Origin: Bacillus fonticola
GTDB lineage: Bacteria; Bacillota; Bacilli; Bacillales; JC228
Direction: 5' to 3'
Length of the DNA: 64,000 nt
NCBI RefSeq assembly: GCF_012955605.1
Contig: NZ_CP052135.1
Span: 2,864,711-2,928,710, forward strand
Shown here: piece after piece, positions 48,154 through 58,043 of the stretch
How positions within the stretch are numbered: position 1 is the first letter of the stretch
Layout of the letters: each line of letters starts with the position of its first letter
Program-made: the position numbers and the translations under genes
The notes under the pieces: generated by a model
The model's database searches: none
What the model was told of the DNA's origin: nothing
What the model saw: the letters and a program-made list of their open reading frames with translations, nothing else

Positions 48154-50595
48154 ATGAGCTGGGCAACAGAAAGAACGGATATTAATGTATATTCACAAGG
48201 AGAAATTGATAAATGGGTGTACAGTACATGTAACATTTGCTCAGTGGGGTGCGGTTGCTTTGTAGCTGTGAAGGATAACAAAATTGTCGGGATTAAAGGA
48301 AATAAGGATCACAGTATTAACCGTGGAAGACTAGGGCCAAAAGGCGAAAATCAATGGTATGCGAATAACAATGTAGACCGGTTACAAACACCGCTTATCC
48401 GGAATTCCTCTGGGAGGTTAGTGACAGCTTCTTGGGACGAAGCGATGGGACTTTTTGTTGAGAAAACAAAAGAAACTTTGCAAAGGCTGGGTCCTAATGG
48501 TTTTTCGATCTATTCGACAGGGCAATGTTATTTAGAAACGTACTACACGATCGCAAAGATTGGTAGAGCCGGACTTAAAAGTCACTTACTTGATGCGAAT
48601 ACGCGATTATGTACAGCCACCACAGAATGGTGTTTGTTTGAATCCTTTGGGGCGGATGGTGTACCGGCATCGTATGAAGATGTCGATGTGACCGATACGA
48701 TGATGCTCTTTGGTCATAATCTTGCTGAGACGGGTACGGTGTTGTTTGAAAGAATTATGGAGAGGAAGAGGCGAACTGGAAAGCCTTACTTAATCGTGGT
48801 GGACGTGCGTAAAACGGTCACTGCTCAAGCTGCAGATTTGTTTCTTCAACTAATACCAGGCACGAACGCGGCGCTTCTAAACGGACTTACCCACTTACTT
48901 ATCAAGAATGGTCACATAGATGAACACTTCATCCAGAACCATACTGTCGGCTATAACAACACAAAGGAATCTGTTAACCAATGGACCCCTGAGCAAACCG
49001 CAAGTGTCACTGGAATCCCTGCTGAGCTCATCCAAAAAACCGCTCAAGTTCTTGGACGAACGGATACTCTCGTGTGTACGACGCTGCAGGGTACTTATCA
49101 ATCCGTAGATGCAACCACTTCATGTGTGGCCATTAACAACATACATCTCTTACGTGGTCTCATTGGAAAACCTGGTAGTGGCCCGCTACATATGGCTGGC
49201 CAGCCTAGTTCCTCTGGTAACCGAACTGTTGGCGGGGTTGGCACTTACCCCGGTAACCGGAACCCAGGTAATCCGCAGCATATTAAGGAAATGGCTCGAC
49301 TTTGGAACGTGGAGGAAGAACATCTAGAAGTCGGACCAGAAAAAGGGATTGAAGAGGTCATCCATTTGATGGAGAAAGACAAAATTGGGTTGTTCTGGAA
49401 TATCGGAACGAATCCGATGGTTTCTTTACCGAATCGTAGGCGCGCGCGGAAAGCTTTTGAGAAAACCTTTGTCGTCGTACAGGATCCCTTTTTAACAGAA
49501 ACTACGGAGGTAGCCGATATTGTCTTGCCTGCAGCTCTTTGGGGAGAGAAAGAGGGCACGATGGAAAATGCGGATCGAACGGTTAACCTTTTAAGGAAAG
49601 CAGTCGATCCTCCAGACGGGGTAAAATCTGATTTTGATATATTGTTAGATTTCTCACAAAGGATGGGATTTACGGACCAATCCGGACGCCCTTTACTTAC
49701 GTACACAACCCCCGAGGAATGTTTTGAAGAGTGGAAGAAGGTGTCTGCAGGTAGACCAGCAGACATGACAGGAATTACTTATGACAAATTAGAGAAATAT
49801 AACGGGCTGCGCTGGCCAGTGAATGAGGAAAATCCTTTAGGAACGCCGCGACTGTACGCAGATCACAACTTTCCTACGTATCCAGACTATGCCCAAAGCT
49901 ATGGGAAGGATTTATTCACAGGGCGACCGAGAACGAAAAGTGAATTTGAAGCAATTGGGGCAAATGGACGCGCGATTCTGTTTGCGACCCATTACCTCCC
50001 CCCACCCGAACGACCGACGAAAGCCTATCCATTTTGGTTAACGACAGGTCGACTTGTGTGGCACTGGCATACGCGTACTAAAACAGGACGGTCCCCTCAC
50101 TTGCAAATGATTGCGCCGAACGGGTACGTTGAGATGAACATGCAGGATGCAGATAAACTTAACTTGCTCCCTGGCGAAAGAGTTAGAGTTGTTTCACCGA
50201 GGGGTTGGATCGAGGTACCAGTAAGAATTGTGGATACCGTTCAACCTGGTTTAGTTTTTGTGCCATTTCATTACGGTTCATGGCAAAAGAATGAGGCCGC
50301 CAATGAGCTGACCGTCGATTTTACAGATCCCTTGTCAAAACAACCTACTTTTAAACAAAGCTCATGTCGGGTTGAAAAAATTAGAAAGAACTATACGGTA
50401 GGTAGCGATGAAAGTTTACAAAGTATCGCAGAAAAGCACGGGTATACGTTGGAAGAATTAGCGAAGATTAATAGTTTGTTTCCACCTTATCGGGTGGGTG
50501 TTGGGGAAAGTATTGAGGTGCCTTATTCTAGAGAGAACGTTGAGATTCCGCCTTATATGCCGTATCGAAGTGTGGAGAAGTTTCCAAGTGTGTAG
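48154..50595 (+). CDS. Molybdopterin oxidoreductase (nitrate-reductase-like) with LysM-like C-terminus
   Basis: A large bis-MGD enzyme, 813 residues, of the Nas/Nap/formate-dehydrogenase group. The N-terminal cluster motif is STCNICSVGCGC (C26, C29, C33, also C35). At the site where the fourth ligand is usually found (LCxKG) it reads LGPKGE, with G61. The Mo ligand is probably C153 in NTRLC. The C-terminal MopB domain shows TGRLVWHWHTRTKTGRSP and PFHYGSW. After it (about 746-790) comes a LysM-like segment, YTVGSDESLQSIAEKHGYTL through GVGESIEVP. No Tat signal is seen. The substrate is unknown. Confidence 0.88.
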   Translation: MSWATERTDINVYSQGEIDKWVYSTCNICSVGCGCFVAVKDNKIVGIKGNKDHSINRGRLGPKGENQWYANNNVDRLQTPLIRNSSGRLVTASWDEAMGLFVEKTKETLQRLGPNGFSIYSTGQCYLETYYTIAKIGRAGLKSHLLDANTRLCTATTEWCLFESFGADGVPASYEDVDVTDTMMLFGHNLAETGTVLFERIMERKRRTGKPYLIVVDVRKTVTAQAADLFLQLIPGTNAALLNGLTHLLIKNGHIDEHFIQNHTVGYNNTKESVNQWTPEQTASVTGIPAELIQKTAQVLGRTDTLVCTTLQGTYQSVDATTSCVAINNIHLLRGLIGKPGSGPLHMAGQPSSSGNRTVGGVGTYPGNRNPGNPQHIKEMARLWNVEEEHLEVGPEKGIEEVIHLMEKDKIGLFWNIGTNPMVSLPNRRRARKAFEKTFVVVQDPFLTETTEVADIVLPAALWGEKEGTMENADRTVNLLRKAVDPPDGVKSDFDILLDFSQRMGFTDQSGRPLLTYTTPEECFEEWKKVSAGRPADMTGITYDKLEKYNGLRWPVNEENPLGTPRLYADHNFPTYPDYAQSYGKDLFTGRPRTKSEFEAIGANGRAILFATHYLPPPERPTKAYPFWLTTGRLVWHWHTRTKTGRSPHLQMIAPNGYVEMNMQDADKLNLLPGERVRVVSPRGWIEVPVRIVDTVQPGLVFVPFHYGSWQKNEAANELTVDFTDPLSKQPTFKQSSCRVEKIRKNYTVGSDESLQSIAEKHGYTLEELAKINSLFPPYRVGVGESIEVPYSRENVEIPPYMPYRSVEKFPSV

Positions 50596-50598
50596 CAA

Positions 50599-50642
50599 GG
50601 TGTCAGTCCCCCACCACTTTAAAGTGCTGGGGGACTGACACC
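50599..50642. repeat. GTGTCAG palindrome, copy 5
   Basis: GGTGTCAGTCCCCCACCAC is mirrored around TTTAAA with one mismatch per arm. It lies 3 bp past the molybdoenzyme stop and is followed by CTATTTTT, so it can act as its terminator. Confidence 0.9.
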
Positions 50643-50781
50643 CTATTTTTCCAAAGGATGATTAAAGCCAAAATACTAAACGGTATTGTATACAGACAAC
50701 GTTTAAATTTACCTTCAACGTCTAATTCCCAATATGGAGTGTAGAATCTACGTTGCTTAAACATTGTATTGCTTCACATCC

Positions 50782-51460
50782 TTACCCGTTATACTCCCTC
50801 AGGCAGCATCCATTAACCATCTCTAGAGGACCTTGAAGAGTTACTTCTTCTAAAAAGTCACTTGTTCTCGATGAATGACTATAATTCTCTGCAACAAGTT
50901 GATATAAATATTTCCCCGCTGCATCACTATAGTATTCTACAACTTTGTTTCTTGAATAAACAATGTCAATATCGAGTACTAATCCACCTATGGCCGCACC
51001 GACTGCCGTGCCCCAAGCAAGTCCTGCTTCTCGTTTTATTGAGTATCCAATAGCTCCTCCGAGAGTGGCAGTAATCCCTGCATAATAATTCTTAATATCT
51101 TCTAGAATAGACGGGGTAATCTCATCCTCGTAAACGGAAATTATTGTACCGTTTCCGCCACCTGGTTGAACAGGAACCCTTGCTAGTTGATTATCAGTTG
51201 AATCATCTTTATCAAAAACGTGTTCCTTAGCTATCTCCATATACTCCTGCTTCTCTTCTTCTGTTAGAATATCTCCTTCTAACAGTGTAACGGTTATGTC
51301 CACACCGTTAATTTCTCCAATTTTTTCAGCAATGAAAGTAGGGTCTTCTTGTTCAGATTGCTTGGCTTGGTTTACTACATTCTCCTCTTGTCCAAAGGCA
51401 TAACTCGTTGGTAGTAATTAAAATTACAGCAGCAACGAAACACAATAGAAATTTTTTCAT
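50782..51460 (-). pseudogene. Secreted protein of unknown function, frameshifted in its signal peptide region
   Basis: From ATG 51460, with AAGGAGG 9 nt upstream, the reverse strand encodes a signal peptide (MKKFLLCFVAAVILITT) and then leaves frame. Removing one A at 51408-51409 restores TSYAFGQEENVV with an SYA cleavage site, and the reading continues to 50782 for about 225 residues. The body contains GITATLGGAIGYSIKREAGL and GTAVGAAIGGLVLDID (glycine-rich, membrane-like) and VPVQPGGGNGTIISVYEDE. The segment is AT-richer than its neighbours. It may be a genuine inactivation or a sequencing error. Family not recognised. Confidence 0.7.
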
Positions 51461-51598
51461 TTCTATAAACCTCCTTGTTTTCTATAATACAACCCTACCA
51501 TAAATACAGTATAATTTAACCATACAATATATAAAAATAAAGTATAACTCTGTCTTTCTTCCTGTGTCTTTATATGTAGTTTCATCCCAAAATATTAC

Positions 51599-51632
51599 AC
51601 AAGCCCAAGACAAAAGAATGTCTCGGGCTTGT
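51599..51632 (-). terminator. Terminator of speB
   Basis: Reverse strand CAAGCCCGAGACA pairs with TGTCTTGGGCTTG around a 7-nt loop, just past the speB stop. The U tract is weak (TGTAATATTTTG). Confidence 0.75.
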
Positions 51633-51639
51633 TGCTTGC

Positions 51640-52515
51640 TTATTTCACCCAAGCCAACAACATCTCACGCACAAACTTTCCTGCTGCGATTTGCGTTTGT
51701 TCACTTGAGTCGTAGGCTGGTGCGACTTCTACTAGATCAGCGCCGACTACGTTTACATCCGATTGACTGATCGCTGTGATGGCTTCGAGTAGTTCTTTTG
51801 ATGTGATACCGCCTGCTTCGGCTGTACCTGTTCCCGGTGCATGGGCCGGGTCGAGTACGTCGATGTCGATCGTGACGTAGACGTTGCGACCAGCAAGCTT
51901 TGGCAACACTTCTTTTAAAGGAGCCGCCACGTCGAACTTGGCCATATACATACCAGATTGCCTAGCGTACTCAAATTCTTCTTGCATGCCAGAGCGAATG
52001 CCGAACGAGTACACATTTTCCGGCCCAATTAATCCACAGGCTTTTCTGATCGGTGTGGAATGGCTTAACGGTTCGCCCTCGTATTCCTCGCGCAAATCTG
52101 CATGAGCATCGATGTGAATAATGGCTAAATCTGTGTATTTCTTGTGGAAAGCTCTAAAGATCGGCCAGCTAACTAAGTGTTCGCCGCCTAAACCGAGCGG
52201 AAACTTCCCTTCTGCTAACAGTTTGTCCACATATTCCTCGATCATGTCCAAGCTCCGCTGTGGATTACCGAACGGAAGTGGGATATCCCCAGCGTCAAAA
52301 TATTTCACGCTTTCCAAGTGACGATCTATATAAGGGCTATATTCCTCAAGCCCTAGCGATGCTTCACGAATGCGCCCTGGGCCAAAACGGGACCCCGGTC
52401 GAAAGCTCACCGTCCAATCCATCGGCATTCCATAAATAACGGCTTGGCTGTCTTCATAGCTTGGGTGGCTTGCAATAAATACGTTACCTGAATAAGCTTC
52501 GTCAAACTTTACCAT
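51640..52515 (-). CDS. speB: Agmatinase
   Basis: Hydrolyses agmatine to putrescine and urea; binuclear Mn enzyme of the ureohydrolase family. The 291 residues have GGEHLVS, the metal-binding DAHADLREEY and DIDVLDPAHAPGTGTAEAGG. It lies 15 bp downstream of speE in the same direction, giving a polyamine synthesis pair as in B. subtilis. Confidence 0.97.
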   Translation of the reverse strand: MVKFDEAYSGNVFIASHPSYEDSQAVIYGMPMDWTVSFRPGSRFGPGRIREASLGLEEYSPYIDRHLESVKYFDAGDIPLPFGNPQRSLDMIEEYVDKLLAEGKFPLGLGGEHLVSWPIFRAFHKKYTDLAIIHIDAHADLREEYEGEPLSHSTPIRKACGLIGPENVYSFGIRSGMQEEFEYARQSGMYMAKFDVAAPLKEVLPKLAGRNVYVTIDIDVLDPAHAPGTGTAEAGGITSKELLEAITAISQSDVNVVGADLVEVAPAYDSSEQTQIAAGKFVREMLLAWVK

Positions 52516-52530
52516 AATTGCATAGCCCCC

Positions 52531-53361
52531 TTATTCAGTTAGATCCTTCACAAACTTAGGCAACGCAAAGGAAGCCGTATGTAGTTCCTTCGTGTAGTAC
52601 TTCGTGTCGATATCGTGGAATCGCTCCTCAGCTATTTGCAAAGGATCGTGTTTTTTCGAACCGATCGTAAATGTCCACAGGCCGCTTGGGTATGTCGGAA
52701 TGTTGGCTGTGTATAACTTTGTAATCGGAAAAATTTCCCTCACATCGCTATACACTTGCTGAATCAAGTCTGCTTTGAACCACGGATTGTCAGTTTGTGC
52801 GACAAAAATACCCTCTTCTTTTAACGCTTTAGCGATGCCGGAATAAAACCCTTTCGTGAACAAGTTAACAGCTGGTCCTACCGGTTCTGTTGAGTCGACC
52901 ATGATTACGTCATAAGCATTTTCACTTTGAGCAATATGCATGAAGCCGTCGTCTACTTGTACGTCGACACGAGCATCGTCAAGTGCTCCCGCAATTTCCG
53001 GCAAATACTGTTTCGAGTACTCAATCACTTTGCCATCGATTTCAACGAGCGTCGCCTTTTTCACACTCGGGTGCTTCAACACTTCGCGAATTACACCACC
53101 ATCGCCGCCACCCACTACGAGCACATGCTCTGGATTTGGATGCGTGAAAAGCGGAACATGTGCGACCATCTCGTGATATACCCACTCGTCTTTCGTATTC
53201 GTCATCACCATGCCGTCGAGCAAAAGCATGTTCCCCCACTCTGCCGTTTCCACCATATCCAGCTGTTGAAAATCCGTTTTCTCCGAGTGCAACGTTTTAT
53301 TTACTCGCATCGTAATGCCAAAATCATCTGTTTGTTTTTCTGTAAACCAAAATCCGCCCAT
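52531..53361 (-). CDS. speE: Spermidine synthase
   Basis: Transfers aminopropyl from decarboxylated SAM to putrescine. The 276 residues start [10 protein letters not shown]. The SAM fold motif is [17 protein letters not shown], and the catalytic region is [12 protein letters not shown] with Asp. The ATG at 53361 has AAAGGAG 7 nt upstream; a 10-residue upstream extension is rejected. A palindrome (copy 6) lies about 100 bp upstream of the gene. Confidence 0.97.
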   Translation of the reverse strand: MGGFWFTEKQTDDFGITMRVNKTLHSEKTDFQQLDMVETAEWGNMLLLDGMVMTNTKDEWVYHEMVAHVPLFTHPNPEHVLVVGGGDGGVIREVLKHPSVKKATLVEIDGKVIEYSKQYLPEIAGALDDARVDVQVDDGFMHIAQSENAYDVIMVDSTEPVGPAVNLFTKGFYSGIAKALKEEGIFVAQTDNPWFKADLIQQVYSDVREIFPITKLYTANIPTYPSGLWTFTIGSKKHDPLQIAEERFHDIDTKYYTKELHTASFALPKFVKDLTE

Positions 53362-53466
53362 GATCGGACTCCTTTCATCTGCGCCACGCAAAAACAGCGC
53401 TATTCTCTCTACTATTTACGGTTCCCCTGTCTCTTCTATTTCAAACGTGGCGGGTGTCACGTTGAG

Positions 53467-53510
53467 GGTGTCAGACCCCCACCGCTTTAAAGCGGTGGGG
53501 GTCTGACACC
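53467..53510. repeat. GTGTCAG palindrome, copy 6
   Basis: GGTGTCAGACCCCCACCGC is mirrored perfectly around TTTAAA, giving 22-bp arms without a loop. It lies in the divergent promoter region of speE and pbpG. Confidence 0.92.
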
Positions 53511-53576
53511 GAGTATAGAGTATCCTACGAAAATTTGAAACTCCTTTTTGCGTTTGAAAAGTCCTTAGGTCTGTCT

Positions 53577-53606
53577 GTATAAAAACAGAGAAACTTTTCC
53601 ATACTA
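53577..53606 (+). promoter_or_regulatory. Forespore sigma-F/sigma-G promoter of pbpG
   Basis: GTATA (53577-53581), an 18-bp spacer and CATACTA (53600-53606) match the consensus fully. B. subtilis pbpG is sigma-F dependent, which supports the call. The ATG is 38 bp downstream. Confidence 0.8.
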
Positions 53607-53643
53607 AAAATGATAAACGCATATGGAAAGGGGGCGATGGATC

Positions 53644-55749
53644 ATGGAAGAATATCGACAAGAACGATCAGGTCGCAGAAGACAGCAAATAATCAAGTGG
53701 GTTCGTGCCACAGGGTTTATCGGTGGATTTTTTGTACTCCTCATGTTAATAGCAGTTGGTAGCCTTTGGGCTTATTTGAAAGTACAGGGACCTCCTCCTC
53801 TGTCAGTTCCCCAGTCCACGCTCTACTACGCAGCAGACGGAACGGTGATTGGTGAAGAGAACTTTAACGGTGAGAAGCGATACTGGGTTCCTATCGAAGA
53901 AATGAGTCCTGCTCTCGTGAACGCTACCGTCGCTATAGAGGATCGCAATTTTTATGAACATAACGGTTTTGATATAAAACGAATTGCTGGGGCCGCCATC
54001 GCTGACTTGAAAGCATTGGACATGGTTCAAGGGGCAAGTACCATTACGATGCAATATGCCCGCAACCTATTTTTAGAGCATGACAAAACGTGGGAAAGAA
54101 AGATTAAAGAGACTGTCTATGCACTCAGACTCGAGATGAACTACGACAAGGATCAAATTCTAGAGGGGTACTTAAACACGATATACTATGGACACGGAGC
54201 ATACGGTATACAAGCTGCCAGTCAATTTTACTTTGGCAAGGATGCCGATGAATTATCTCTTGCAGAAAGCACGATGCTCGCAGGCATTCCAAAAGGCCCG
54301 AGTAATTATTCTCCACTTGAAGATGCAGACGCTGCAAAATCAAGGCAGAAATTAATTTTGCAAGAAATGGCCGAACAAAAACTTATTTCCGCTAAAGAGC
54401 TAGCTGTTGCGCTACGTGAACCACTCTCGTACACAGGAACCCATCCAACTGTCGCCAACAACATTGCCCCTTATTTTCAAGATGCTGTGAGAGCAGAGCT
54501 ACAGCGCACGGTTGGCATTGACGAGAAGACGCTCGAGACAGGCGGGTTGCAAGTGTATACAACGCTCGATCCTAAGATGCAAAAGATTGCAGAACGAGCC
54601 GTGGAGGAAACGATGGAAGACGATAGCAACATGCAGCTTGGATTTGTTGCCATGAGCCCAAACACCGGATTTGTTCGTGCCATGGTGGGCGGACGTGACT
54701 ACCAAGAAAGCCCATTTAACCGGGCAACACAAGCCATCCGCCAACCAGGATCGACCATCAAACCACTTTTGTACTACGCAGCGCTCGAACAAGGCTTTAC
54801 ACCCGCCACCTCCATGCAAAGTGAGCAGACGACATTTTTGTTTGACGAAGGGCGCGCCGAATACACACCGCATAACTTTAACAACAAGTACGCTGAAGAC
54901 GATGTGACACTCGCTCAAGCATTGGCTTTGTCTGACAACGTGTATGCGGTGAAGACCCATTTGTTTATGGGAACACAAACACTAGTCGACACGATGAGAC
55001 GCTTCGGTATTTCTACGAAAATAGATAAAGTCCCTTCCCTCGCGCTCGGTACATCTGGAGTGCGGGTGACGGAAATGACAAACACGTACAATATGTTTGC
55101 AAATGGTGGGAAAGATGTTAGGCCACAACTAATTGAGAAAGTCGTGAATCGAGATGGCGAGGTGCTGTACGAGGCTCCACAGTCTAGTGAGCAAACACTG
55201 AAAAAGGACCGCGCCTTTTTAATGACAAGTATGATGACAGGCATGTTTGATAGAGCGTTAAACGGCTACTCATCCGTAACAGGCACGACGGTCATTGACG
55301 ATATCACGCGTGCCTATGCAGGCAAATCAGGCTCTACCGATACCGACAGCTGGATGATCGGCTTTGCCCCACAGCTAACTGCAGGCGTATGGACAGGATA
55401 TGACGACGGACGCGACATTACAAATGTCACCGAAAAACAGTACGCTAAAAATATTTGGGTCACATTCATGGAAGAAGCGTTAGAAGGAAGCCCAGTGAAG
55501 GCGTTCCGTGCTCCAGAAGGCGTTGTCGGTGTCTACGTGAACCCTGCCACAGGAAAGCTTGCGACCGAAGCCTGCCCAACGAAGCGACTCACATATTTCA
55601 TCGAAGGCACAGAACCAACAGAGTATTGCATTGAACACCTTGGAAGAGACGACAAAACTGATGAGGCTCCTGAGGAAGAGGAGTCAGATCCGAAAGATGA
55701 ACCGATTGAGGAGCCTTGGTATAAGAAGTTGTTTGATTGGATTGGGTAG
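53644..55749 (+). CDS. pbpG: Class A penicillin-binding protein PbpG (PBP2d)
   Basis: A bifunctional glycosyltransferase/transpeptidase that builds spore peptidoglycan. It has 701 residues: one membrane helix (about 17-45), a GT51 domain (about 65-240) with AIEDRNFYEHNGFD (Glu99) and QGASTITMQYARNL, and a transpeptidase domain with S370-TIK, SDN in ALSDNVYA and KSG in AGKSGSTDTDSW. The tail is acidic (EAPEEEESDPKDEPIEEP). ATG 53644 has AAGGGGGCG about 7 nt upstream. The order speB-speE-pbpG matches B. subtilis. Confidence 0.96.
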   Translation: MEEYRQERSGRRRQQIIKWVRATGFIGGFFVLLMLIAVGSLWAYLKVQGPPPLSVPQSTLYYAADGTVIGEENFNGEKRYWVPIEEMSPALVNATVAIEDRNFYEHNGFDIKRIAGAAIADLKALDMVQGASTITMQYARNLFLEHDKTWERKIKETVYALRLEMNYDKDQILEGYLNTIYYGHGAYGIQAASQFYFGKDADELSLAESTMLAGIPKGPSNYSPLEDADAAKSRQKLILQEMAEQKLISAKELAVALREPLSYTGTHPTVANNIAPYFQDAVRAELQRTVGIDEKTLETGGLQVYTTLDPKMQKIAERAVEETMEDDSNMQLGFVAMSPNTGFVRAMVGGRDYQESPFNRATQAIRQPGSTIKPLLYYAALEQGFTPATSMQSEQTTFLFDEGRAEYTPHNFNNKYAEDDVTLAQALALSDNVYAVKTHLFMGTQTLVDTMRRFGISTKIDKVPSLALGTSGVRVTEMTNTYNMFANGGKDVRPQLIEKVVNRDGEVLYEAPQSSEQTLKKDRAFLMTSMMTGMFDRALNGYSSVTGTTVIDDITRAYAGKSGSTDTDSWMIGFAPQLTAGVWTGYDDGRDITNVTEKQYAKNIWVTFMEEALEGSPVKAFRAPEGVVGVYVNPATGKLATEACPTKRLTYFIEGTEPTEYCIEHLGRDDKTDEAPEEEESDPKDEPIEEPWYKKLFDWIG

Positions 55750-55768
55750 TGAGAGTGAGAGTGAGTGA

Positions 55769-55798
55769 GTGATCCTGAATTGCCAGGGTCGCTTTTTT
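55769..55798 (+). terminator. Terminator of pbpG
   Basis: GTGATCCTG pairs with CAGGGTCGC (G-U pairs) around a 6-nt loop, followed by TTTTTT. Array 4 starts immediately afterwards. A GTGAGA/GTGA microsatellite lies between the stop and the stem. Confidence 0.8.
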
Positions 55799-55800
55799 AT

Positions 55801-55980
55801 TGGGGTTTGCTCAGACTTATTGGATTTTGCTCAGACTTATTAGATTTTGCTCAGACTTATTGGATTTTGCTCAGACTTATTGGATTTTGCTCAGACTTAT
55901 TGGATTTTGCTCAGACTTATTGGATTTTGCTCAGACTTATTGGATTTTGCTCAGACTTATTGGATTTTGCTCAGACTTAT
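55801..55980. repeat. 20-bp tandem array, 9 copies (array 4)
   Basis: The unit TTGGATTTTGCTCAGACTTA repeats at exact 20-bp steps (55811 to 55971). The first copy differs as TGGGGTTTGCTCAGACTTA, closer to the units of array 2. The reverse complement AAGTCTGAGCAAAATCC is nearly identical to array 2 type 1. It directly follows the pbpG terminator and is followed by a CCGCCAG/CTGGCGG hairpin. Confidence 0.95.
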
Positions 55981-56009
55981 CCGCCAGTCACAAGTTCCTG
56001 GCGGATAAC

Positions 56010-56056
56010 GCAAAAATCCCCACTATGGTGTGTTCAGAACCACGTGGGGAATTTTG
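56010..56056. terminator. Hairpin between array 4 and ywhD
   Basis: AAAATCCCCAC and GTGGGGAATTTT pair around a 21-nt loop with A and T runs at each side, so it can end transcription on either strand, including ywhD from the right. Confidence 0.6.
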
Positions 56057-56158
56057 TTGTCCTAGCTAATAAAGTGCTCTTCCATTATCTAGTTTACAAA
56101 TTATAGAAAGCATTCGGCAAGGTGAGATTGGTTTGTTCACAAAGTTATCACAAACGGT

Positions 56159-56686
56159 TCAATTCTTTTCAAAAGAGGTTGACAATGCTTTGTGCAATTC
56201 CTCTGATGAATGCGTCCACAAGTCTTCATTATGCTTGCGTAAAAACGCGGACAGCACGTCTTTAGATACATCATCCATGTGATCGACTTCAATGCGCCCT
56301 TTCATCGATTTGTCCATCCGATTCACGTGTTCTGGAAGAATCTTGTATCCACGTCTAATGCTGCGGTCAACAGTGAATTCGCACGCTGTGACACCGTAAT
56401 AATACGGGCCCTCTTGCTTCCTGTTAATCGTCACCCAAACGAGCCAGTACGGTTTGCCATTAGGTACTTCACTTTTGTCCTTCAAAAACTTAATACCACG
56501 CTCCACCTGGCTTCGTGCATGCATCGCGCCAATATCTACAAACGCATCTCGTTCTTCCACATCTATGATCACAGGCGACACGTTCTCTAAACTGAGCGCA
56601 CCTACTCCGTATCCACGATGACCATCAGTCGGATCGTTTTTAATAATATTAAAGCCAATCTGTTTTTTCTTTTTCTCTTCACTCAT
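56159..56686 (-). CDS. ywhD: YwhD family protein
   Basis: A conserved Bacillus protein of unknown function, 175 residues, starting MSEEKKKKQIGFNIIKNDPT. Conserved stretches: VDIGAMHARSQVERGIKFLKD, YWLVWVTINRKQEGPYYYGVTACEF and RRGYKILPEHVNRMDKSMKG. Start 56686 has GGAAGGGG 10 nt upstream; a 48-residue upstream extension lacks a ribosome site. No catalytic motif seen. Confidence 0.88.
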   Translation of the reverse strand: MSEEKKKKQIGFNIIKNDPTDGHRGYGVGALSLENVSPVIIDVEERDAFVDIGAMHARSQVERGIKFLKDKSEVPNGKPYWLVWVTINRKQEGPYYYGVTACEFTVDRSIRRGYKILPEHVNRMDKSMKGRIEVDHMDDVSKDVLSAFLRKHNEDLWTHSSEELHKALSTSFEKN

Positions 56687-56931
56687 ATGGCGAATACCCC
56701 TTCCGTTCGCTCGATGTCTCTTCCTATAGTATAACGATTGATTCCGATCGTACGCAAATATATAGAGTTCAAAATAGAAAGGTACTTCCACGCTGAATTG
56801 GAGAGCGACTTTGCTCATGTCAAATAGCAAGCCTATAAGGTTATTTGCACCCTACAAGACAAAATGGGACACCTTTGGAGAAGTTATGGAACCTTGTTTC
56901 GTTGGGCAAAAAGCACTTATCATCTGAAAAC

Positions 56932-56970
56932 AAAAGGACCTGACTCGTCAACACAGAGTCAGGTCCTTTA
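56932..56970. terminator. Terminator of ppaC
   Basis: AAAGGACCTGACTC pairs perfectly with GAGTCAGGTCCTTT around a 9-nt loop; the reverse strand continues TTTTG. It lies 26 bp past the ppaC stop. Confidence 0.88.
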
Positions 56971-56996
56971 TACAAATTGAACATTACAAAGGGTTC

Positions 56997-57923
56997 CTAT
57001 TTCATAACATCCGTCAACTGAGGCACAACCTGCTTCTTCCGCGACACAACACCCTTCAACATAGCAGTGTTATTTTCCAGCGTAACGTCAAATGCCTTCT
57101 CCACAGCCTGTACCCCCTTGCCTAGAGCAATCGCAACTGAATCATTGTTCAAAATATCTGTTACTACAAACAAAAATAAATCTAATTCTTTCGAAGCAAT
57201 GACGCCTGATATCGCCGTTTCCAATTCCGCTTGTTGAGCAAGTACATCGTTGACATCAACAGCATTTACCTGTGCAATCTCCACTTTGGAGCTACCCATT
57301 TGGAATTCCTTTGCATCAAGGGAAATGAGCTGGCTAATGGTTTTGTCACTTAAATCTGCACCAGCCTTCAGCATGTCCAATCCGTAGCTCTCCACATCGA
57401 CTTCAGCAATCTTAGCCAATTCATGAGCTGCTTCTACATCTTCCTGTGTGCACGTAGGAGATTTGAACAGAAGTGAGTCCGAAATGATTGCGGACAGCAT
57501 GAGCCCTGCCACTTCTTTACGAATCGCAACACCGTTTTCTTTGTACAATTTATTTAAAATCGTCGCAGTACACCCGACCGGTTCAGCACGGTAGTACAAA
57601 GGGTCGCTCGTTTCGAAATTAGAGATTCTATGATGATCAATAACCTCCAGCACGCGCACCTCATTGATATCTGCAACACTTTGCTGGCGCTCATTGTGGT
57701 CGACCAAAATAACTTCCTTTACTTCGTTTGCCACGGTGTCCACTAGGCGCGGTACTTCCACTTGAAAATGATCCAATACAAATTGCGTTTCTCCATTCAA
57801 CTCGCCTAAACGAACAGGTTCAGCATTAACGCCTAACTCTTTCTTTAATTCAGCATACGCAATCGCAGAGCATATTGTATCTGTATCTGGGTTTTTATGT
57901 CCGAAAACTAGAATTTTGTCCAT
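56997..57923 (-). CDS. ppaC: Manganese-dependent inorganic pyrophosphatase
   Basis: A family II DHH pyrophosphatase splitting PPi to drive biosynthesis. The 308 residues have the metal ligands H9, D13 and D15 in FGHKNPDTD, the DHH motif [10 protein letters not shown], and a C-terminal [11 protein letters not shown] substrate loop. The ATG at 57923 has 7 nt spacing to AGGAG; the ATG three bases upstream is too close. Mn dependence sits well with two Mn exporters in the window. Confidence 0.97.
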   Translation of the reverse strand: MDKILVFGHKNPDTDTICSAIAYAELKKELGVNAEPVRLGELNGETQFVLDHFQVEVPRLVDTVANEVKEVILVDHNERQQSVADINEVRVLEVIDHHRISNFETSDPLYYRAEPVGCTATILNKLYKENGVAIRKEVAGLMLSAIISDSLLFKSPTCTQEDVEAAHELAKIAEVDVESYGLDMLKAGADLSDKTISQLISLDAKEFQMGSSKVEIAQVNAVDVNDVLAQQAELETAISGVIASKELDLFLFVVTDILNNDSVAIALGKGVQAVEKAFDVTLENNTAMLKGVVSRKKQVVPQLTDVMK

Positions 57924-58043
57924 CATGACTCTCCTTGATAAGTTCTATCGTTCTTCCGTTTATTTTATCATTTTTTCTCTTAAAGGTTAAACAATGGCTT
58001 ACTCTTTCAAAGAGGTGTTGTGTTGCTTCAGTGGCAAAAACAG

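Noticed and set aside
55765-56106. Open frames across array 4 with a repeated DLLDFAQTYWILL-type peptide
   Set aside because: Product of a 20-bp unit without stops. It overlaps the pbpG terminator.
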